Below, in pieces: positions 5,514-9,456 of a DNA stretch of 9,456 nucleotides. How positions within the stretch are numbered: the stretch's first letter is position 1; every line of letters starts with the position of its first letter. Position numbers and translations under genes: made by a program. Under the pieces are notes generated by a model. The model ran no database searches and was not told the DNA's origin. It was given only the letters and a program-made list of their open reading frames with translations. The stretch spans positions 1 to 9,456 of the forward strand of contig JAFGQJ010000365.1 in NCBI GenBank assembly GCA_016935715.1. The letters run 5' to 3'. Origin of the DNA: Spirochaetales bacterium. GTDB lineage: Bacteria > Spirochaetota > Spirochaetia > SZUA-6 > DRHE01.

Positions 5514-6704
5514 GGACAGTCCAACTACGACGTGATCGTGGCCGGCCACCTGTGCCTGGACATGATCCCCCGTTTCGAAACGGACAGGGAAACGACCAGC
5601 ATCGCCGATCTCCTGCAGCCGGGAACGCTGGTGCAGATGGGAGCGATGACCTTCTCCACCGGCGGGTCGGTCTCCAACGTGGGAACCGCGATGAAGATCT
5701 TCGGCTGCTCGGTGGCCTTCATGGCCAAGGTGGGGGGGGACGCCATCGGCAGGACCATCATCGACATCGTCCGGGAAAAAGGCAGCGCCGAGGGGATATC
5801 CGTGGCCGAGGGAGAGGCGAGCTCCTACACCGTGGTGATCGCTCCTCCCGGCATCGACCGGATCTTCATGCACTGCCCCGGTACCAATGACACCTTCGCC
5901 GCGGGGGACATCAACATGGCCGCGGTGGGCAGGGGCCGCCTGTTCCACCTGGGCTATCCCACGCTGATGCGTTCGCTGTACCTGGAGGACGGCCGGGAGC
6001 TGGCGGACATCCTCGAGAAAATCAAGAAGGCGGGGGCGACCACCTCCCTGGACATCTCCCTGCCCGATCCCGACTCTGAGGCGGGCCGGACCGACTGGCG
6101 CAGGATCTACGAGCGCTGTCTGCCCTACGTCGACATCTTCGTGCCGAGCATCGAGGAGACCTTCTTCACCCTGCATCCCCGGGAGTACCTGGAGCGCAAG
6201 GAGGCCCAGGGCGGCCGGGAGCTGATCGACTTCGTCACTGCGGAGGAGGTCGGCGGATTCGCGGCGGAATACCTGTCCATGGGCTGCAGGATCGCGGTTC
6301 TGAAGGCCGGGCACAACGGCTGGTACATCAGGACCGCGGGCCGGGAGGAGATCGCCGGGATCGGCCGGGCCGCCCCGGCCGATCCGGCCGCCTGGGCCGA
6401 CCGGGAGCTGTGGTGTCCGGCTTTTCGGGCCGACAGCATAGCCACCTCCACCGGGGCCGGGGACTGCTCGATCGCCGCTTTTCTGACCGGCTTGCTGCGG
6501 GGACACTCGATCCAGGAGTGCCTGAAGCTGGCCAACTGCGCCGGCTACCTCAATCTGCGGGCCATGGACACCCTCTCCGGTCTGGGATCCTGGGAGGAAG
6601 TCAAATCGATCTACCCCAACCTGCCGGTACGGGATACCCCGGCGCCGGCCGGCGGCTGGAGCTGGGACGACCGGCTCGAGATCTGGGAGAAGAAGCCGGG
6701 CTGA
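5511..6704 (+). CDS. PfkB/ribokinase-family carbohydrate kinase, long form, TTG start
   Basis: The 397-residue protein carries the ribokinase-fold landmarks: YDVIVAGHLCLD (6-17), the glycine pair and Asn of STGGSVSNVG (49-58), AKVGGDAIG (72-80), and the C-terminal signature STGAGDCSIAAFLTGLLRG (313-331) with the anion hole GAGD and catalytic base Asp318. Members phosphorylate sugars, keto-acids or nucleosides with ATP. It is longer than the usual 300-330 residues. Extra sequence is visible around 220-245, in an Ala-rich piece at 282-300, and in a roughly 40-residue Trp-rich tail after 355. This speaks for a divergent subfamily with an unassigned substrate. It starts 16 nt after the epimerase gene and closes the operon, presumably trapping a pathway intermediate as its phosphate before an aldolase that is not in this window. 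Confidence 0.9.
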   Translation: MGQSNYDVIVAGHLCLDMIPRFETDRETTSIADLLQPGTLVQMGAMTFSTGGSVSNVGTAMKIFGCSVAFMAKVGGDAIGRTIIDIVREKGSAEGISVAEGEASSYTVVIAPPGIDRIFMHCPGTNDTFAAGDINMAAVGRGRLFHLGYPTLMRSLYLEDGRELADILEKIKKAGATTSLDISLPDPDSEAGRTDWRRIYERCLPYVDIFVPSIEETFFTLHPREYLERKEAQGGRELIDFVTAEEVGGFAAEYLSMGCRIAVLKAGHNGWYIRTAGREEIAGIGRAAPADPAAWADRELWCPAFRADSIATSTGAGDCSIAAFLTGLLRGHSIQECLKLANCAGYLNLRAMDTLSGLGSWEEVKSIYPNLPVRDTPAPAGGWSWDDRLEIWEKKPG

Positions 6705-6726
6705 GCGCCCTGAGCCAGGGGGCTCA
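6702..6726. terminator. Hairpin spanning the convergent stop codons
   Basis: Arms 6702-6712 and 6716-6726 pair at 10 of 11 positions (one G-G mismatch at 6707/6721) around a 3-nt loop AGC. The left arm begins with the kinase TGA and the right arm ends with the complement of the ceramidase-like TGA, so the two stop codons pair with each other. The hairpin is symmetric for both transcripts. Neither side has a T-run, so termination strength is uncertain. Confidence 0.5.
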
Positions 6727-8106
6727 CCGCACCATTCTCTCAGCCGTCTCGAGCAGCTCGAGGGAGGCGTCCGGGGCGAACATCGTGGACACCGTCTCGT
6801 AGCGCTGCCCGGCAAGCGGCTCTTCGTGGTTGCTCCTGTGGGGCAGATAACCGATCCAGCCGCCGAACAGACCGCACACCAGGGCGATGGACCCCTCGAA
6901 GCGCCGCTGCCAGTCGAAGGCCACGTCCAGGAGCACCTCCATGGGAACGCCCAGGATCTTGAGAGCGCCGAAATCCAGAACCGTGGCCGGGCAGGGAATC
7001 CGGCCCTTCCCGGAGTCGATCAGCTCTCCCCCGATCCTGTAGATGCCGATGAACGACGTATAGGTGAACTGCTCGGCCACCCATTTCCGCGTTTCCGCAT
7101 CGCCGAGACCCTTCCTGCGGGCCTGCTCCTTGATCAGGGCATTGATGCTCCAATCCTCCGGCACCTCCTGACCGGGGATCTCCAGGAATCCGGCAAAGCT
7201 CTCCTTCCAACGCTCGATCCGCTCCTGCACCTGCTCCCGGCTCAACCCCCCGTAACGAAGGGGCAGTGCGGCCGTCCGCCTCTGCACGGACAGGGCGTCC
7301 AGGGTCGCCTCGGCACCGGAGTCCCTGCCCCGGCGCAGCGCAGCGATCATGCCGCCCGCCAGCTCATCCAGGACCTCGAAGGAGGAGCCCACCGCCTGAT
7401 CGGGATCCGCCATGTCCAGGGCGCCTCGGCTCACCGGATCCACGTTTCCCTCGGCGCCCTGGAGGAACATAACCGGCATCCCGAGCTCCTCCTCCAGCTG
7501 CCCCCGCACCGGGCCCAGCCAGTCGGCGCTGATCCGGTAGTTGTCCACGCCGAGCACGGTCAGATGGCAGGAGTAGTGGAACAGGAAACCTTTCTCGCTG
7601 CCCGTCTCGTCGACCAGCGAGAGGAGCACCACCCTGGGGTCGATCGGACGGGCGGTATCCCGCCGGTTCACCCCCAGATCGCTCCGGGCGGTGCGGAGCT
7701 CGATGCGGCCGGGAAAGGCCCGGCTGCGGGCCGAGCGGACGGCCCGGGTGCAGGCTTCGATGAGAAGCCGATAGTAGCGCTCGGCCCAGGGCTCGTCGTT
7801 CAAACCGATGAACACCGTGTCCGGCCCCGAATGCGTATGGGTCATCGAGAGCAGGATCCGATCGGGATCGATCCCGGTCTGACCCGATATCACCCGGGCC
7901 AGACGGCCGGCGGAGGACGGGCTCATCAGGCAGAGGTCCAGTACGATCCACACCAGGGGTTCACAGCCTTCGGGCTCCAGCCACCAGGCGTAGGCGAAAA
8001 GCGGATCGTGCACGCCCTCGGAGTTGTGGGTGCGGTCCCCGTAGCCCATGAGCGGCACGCTCTCACGGGGCGTGATGTCGGCGCGGGCAATCGCGGTTTT
8101 CAGCAT
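6724..8106 (-). CDS. Neutral/alkaline ceramidase-fold metallohydrolase, short and cytoplasmic
   Basis: The 460-residue protein begins with KTAIARADITP, the start of the neutral/alkaline non-lysosomal ceramidase N-terminal domain, and carries SMTHTHSGPD (88-97; His90 and His92 as Zn ligands and the SGP loop), FHYSCHLTVLG (176-186, with His177 and His181) and QGAEGNVDP (216-224). Classical neutral ceramidases are secreted, about 650-780 residues long, and have a C-terminal immunoglobulin-like domain. Here there is no signal peptide and little room for that domain, so this is probably a cytoplasmic relative acting on another amide or ester. Its place after creatininase-family and Gfo/Idh genes suggests work on a sugar-derived amide or lactone, which is inference. 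GGAGG 5 nt before the ATG supports the start. Family confident, activity unknown. Confidence 0.85.
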   Translation of the reverse strand: MLKTAIARADITPRESVPLMGYGDRTHNSEGVHDPLFAYAWWLEPEGCEPLVWIVLDLCLMSPSSAGRLARVISGQTGIDPDRILLSMTHTHSGPDTVFIGLNDEPWAERYYRLLIEACTRAVRSARSRAFPGRIELRTARSDLGVNRRDTARPIDPRVVLLSLVDETGSEKGFLFHYSCHLTVLGVDNYRISADWLGPVRGQLEEELGMPVMFLQGAEGNVDPVSRGALDMADPDQAVGSSFEVLDELAGGMIAALRRGRDSGAEATLDALSVQRRTAALPLRYGGLSREQVQERIERWKESFAGFLEIPGQEVPEDWSINALIKEQARRKGLGDAETRKWVAEQFTYTSFIGIYRIGGELIDSGKGRIPCPATVLDFGALKILGVPMEVLLDVAFDWQRRFEGSIALVCGLFGGWIGYLPHRSNHEEPLAGQRYETVSTMFAPDASLELLETAERMVR

Positions 8107-8119
8107 CCCTTCCTCCGGC

Positions 8120-8157
8120 GACCGGCTTCCCTCCCGATCTTTTATCTACAGCCGGTC
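8120..8157 (-). promoter_or_regulatory. 8-bp stem upstream of the ceramidase-like gene
   Basis: GACCGGCT (8120-8127) and AGCCGGTC (8150-8157) are exact reverse complements with a 22-nt loop. On the minus strand the stem ends 3 nt before the GGAGG site at 8116-8112. It lies in a 95-nt gap that also holds an AT-rich patch (about 8164-8195). It may be a translational control element, an mRNA processing site or an operator; no T-run follows, so it is not an intrinsic terminator. Confidence 0.35.
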
Positions 8158-8201
8158 ACGGTCTGCACCGCCGTTACAATAAAGTGGAATTAAACATCCA
8201 C

Positions 8202-9035
8202 CTATCCAAGTTTCTTCATCTTCAACGCCTCTTCGGCTATCTTCACGAACAGCTGCGCCGTATCCTCGAAGATCTTCCTGCCTTTCTCCGCCGTCGCGTC
8301 CCGCGGGTCGGTCTGAACAACCCTTCCCGGGCTGGGATTCTCGCTGAAGCCGGGGCCGTCCACGATCGATAAATCCGGGTAGCGGATCGGCACCCCCCGC
8401 TCCGGAAGCCGGGACAGGTCCACCATGGAAACGGAACCATAGGCGACTTGCTGATAGTACAGCATCATCGAGGTCTCGAACAGGTCGGCGTGGCCGGCCA
8501 GGTTCTTCTCGGAAACATCTAACGTGAAGGCCAGGCGCCAGGCGACCAGGGCATCGGTGCTGTTGGAATAGTGCTTTGCCAGGCGGTCCAGGGTCTCCAG
8601 CTGATTCCAGGCCCCGTGGCCGTTGACCAGCACGATCACCTTGTACCCGCCCTGTATCAGCATCTCGATGGCGCTGGCCACCACCAGGGCGAACAGATGC
8701 TCGTGGTAGTAGTGGCTCTTCCAGGTCGCCGTGGGAAAATCCATGCCGATGATCCAATCGCTGCGCTCGAATCCCAAGCTCTCCAGCATCCAGTCGGGGC
8801 GCTCCCGTTCGGTGCCCCAGAAGAGGGTCGGGTGCACAACGCCCCTGCCGAACCTCCTGCAGGCCTCCAGAGCGCACTGGGTGGCGCTGATCGCATCCAT
8901 TCCAACCGGCAGGTGGGGACCGTGGTACTCCAGGGGCCCGATGGGGACGAACACCAGGGGGCAGCGCTTCCGCTCCTCGTTCAGCTGTCCCGGCCGCAGA
9001 CACTCGATGCGAATCTCCCGCTGCTTCTCACTCAT
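8202..9035 (-). CDS. Creatininase-family metallohydrolase
   Basis: The 277-residue protein has the creatininase core: PIGPLEYHGPHLPVGMDA (31-48) with metal ligands Glu36, His38 and Asp47 and nearby His41, then VNGHGAWNQ (137-145) with His140, and AGHADLFETS (180-189) with Glu187. Family members use a two-metal site to open cyclic amides such as creatinine, hydrolyse formamides in riboflavin/F420 synthesis or mycofactocin-type maturation, or, in the Thermotoga inositol route as I recall it, hydrolyse a diketo-inositol ring (IolN). The common NGHGGN motif is replaced by NGHGAWN. ATG at 9035 is preferred: GAGGAG lies 7 nt upstream, and the GTG at 9050 would place that site inside the gene. It follows the Gfo/Idh gene by 37 nt. 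In this sugar context ring or lactone opening is more likely than creatinine metabolism. Confidence 0.88.
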   Translation of the reverse strand: MSEKQREIRIECLRPGQLNEERKRCPLVFVPIGPLEYHGPHLPVGMDAISATQCALEACRRFGRGVVHPTLFWGTERERPDWMLESLGFERSDWIIGMDFPTATWKSHYYHEHLFALVVASAIEMLIQGGYKVIVLVNGHGAWNQLETLDRLAKHYSNSTDALVAWRLAFTLDVSEKNLAGHADLFETSMMLYYQQVAYGSVSMVDLSRLPERGVPIRYPDLSIVDGPGFSENPSPGRVVQTDPRDATAEKGRKIFEDTAQLFVKIAEEALKMKKLG

Positions 9036-9072
9036 CCTCCGTCTCCTCACTCGTTGTTGCTCGACGCCCCTG

Positions 9073-9456
9073 TCAATCTCCGACTTCGACCCAGCCGCGC
9101 TTCCTGTGGCTGGCCATAATCGCCTCCAGGATCTTCATCTCTTCCAGACCGGTTTCGAAAGTGGGACGCGGCTCGCTCGCTTTGCCGCCGTTCTCCACGG
9201 CCTGGTAGTAGTCCCTGAACAGATTGAGCACCGCATCATGATAACCTAATGGGTGGCCCGCCGGCAGAGTGGCGTACCGGGCGGTGCTAGGGTCCTGCAG
9301 GGTCGGGTTCTCTATCAGGATCTCGTTCGCCTTCTCACGATGGCCGATCCAGAGCCTGGTGGCCTCGTTGTGGTTCCAGGCGTAGGAGCATTCGGAGCCG
9401 TAGATCTGGAACTCCGTGTCGGACTTGCGCCCGGCACAGATCTGGCTGGTGGTGAA
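9073..9456 (-). CDS. Gfo/Idh/MocA-family oxidoreductase, C-terminal part (5' end outside window)
   Basis: Translating the minus strand from base 9456 gives 127 residues ending in TGA (9075-9073). Visible elements are the beta-sheet piece SDTEFQIYGSECSYAWN, then LPAGHPLGYHDAVLNLFRDY, and the ending RPTFETGLEEMKILEAIMAS followed by a basic tail. GHPxGYxDA with the PTFExGLxxMKxLEAIxAS tail is typical of Gfo/Idh/MocA sugar and inositol dehydrogenases, which oxidise a ring hydroxyl with NAD(P). The Rossmann domain and the catalytic EKP motif lie outside the window. The gene is upstream of the creatininase-like and ceramidase-like genes in the same direction, so it is probably the first or an early gene of that operon. 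Substrate cannot be read from this piece. Confidence 0.88.
   Translation of the reverse strand, partial: FTTSQICAGRKSDTEFQIYGSECSYAWNHNEATRLWIGHREKANEILIENPTLQDPSTARYATLPAGHPLGYHDAVLNLFRDYYQAVENGGKASEPRPTFETGLEEMKILEAIMASHRKRGWVEVGD

Noticed and set aside
5235..6815. A 526-codon open frame on the minus strand opposite the PfkB kinase
   Set aside because: It is rich in Pro, Gly, Arg and His with no recognisable motif, as expected for the complement of a GC-rich gene; the plus-strand kinase carries clear family motifs.
8151..8180. A plus-strand TACAAT near 8175 as a possible promoter
   Set aside because: No acceptable -35 lies at 16-18 nt, and no plus-strand gene follows.
6826..8193. A 455-codon open frame on the plus strand opposite the ceramidase-like gene
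   Set aside because: No motif or ribosome site, Pro/Gly/His-rich composition; the minus strand encodes a recognisable metallohydrolase.

Overview
The window is GC-rich, gene-dense bacterial DNA with strong Shine-Dalgarno sites, one TTG start and sigma70-like promoters. I cannot assign a taxon. The gene families present recur in high-GC environmental and carbohydrate-degrading bacteria (for example spirochaetes, planctomycetes and Chloroflexota), but nothing here, such as rRNA or tRNA, fixes the lineage.

Layout: (a) 1-1578, plus strand: the 3' part of a DegT/DnrJ/EryC1-type PLP aminotransferase, followed 27 nt later by a TIM-barrel isomerase/epimerase of the hydroxypyruvate isomerase type. 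(b) 1622-2262, minus strand: a two-gene toxin-antitoxin cassette, ribbon-helix-helix antitoxin then PIN-domain toxin, joined by a TGATG junction. (c) 2263-2488: a divergent intergenic region with one good promoter facing each way. The antitoxin promoter lies so close to the gene that the mRNA should be leaderless. The promoter of the following operon gives a leader of about 65 nt with a perfect 10-bp stem abutting the Shine-Dalgarno. (d) 2489-6704, plus strand: a tight four-gene operon (gaps 16, 26 and 16 nt) encoding an iron-type alcohol dehydrogenase of the hydroxyacid-oxoacid transhydrogenase (ADHFE1) group, a classical SDR, an extended-SDR epimerase/dehydratase and a long PfkB-family kinase. 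(e) 6724-9456, minus strand, convergent with (d): a partial Gfo/Idh/MocA oxidoreductase, a creatininase-family metallohydrolase and a neutral-ceramidase-fold hydrolase. The convergent junction carries a hairpin that pairs the two stop codons.

Taken together, the non-TA genes look like a catabolic locus for a sugar, polyol or (amino)cyclitol: dehydrogenases, an aldose-ketose type isomerase, a creatininase-type ring or amide hydrolase, a PfkB kinase and a transhydrogenase. No transporter, aldolase or regulator lies inside the window. The set resembles, by family only, the Thermotoga-type inositol route (Gfo/Idh dehydrogenase, creatininase-family diketo-inositol hydrolase, TIM-barrel ketogluconate epimerase, PfkB kinase). 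That parallel is an inference from family membership and memory, and the substrate is not shown by the sequence. No CRISPR array, IS element, tRNA or rRNA was seen.
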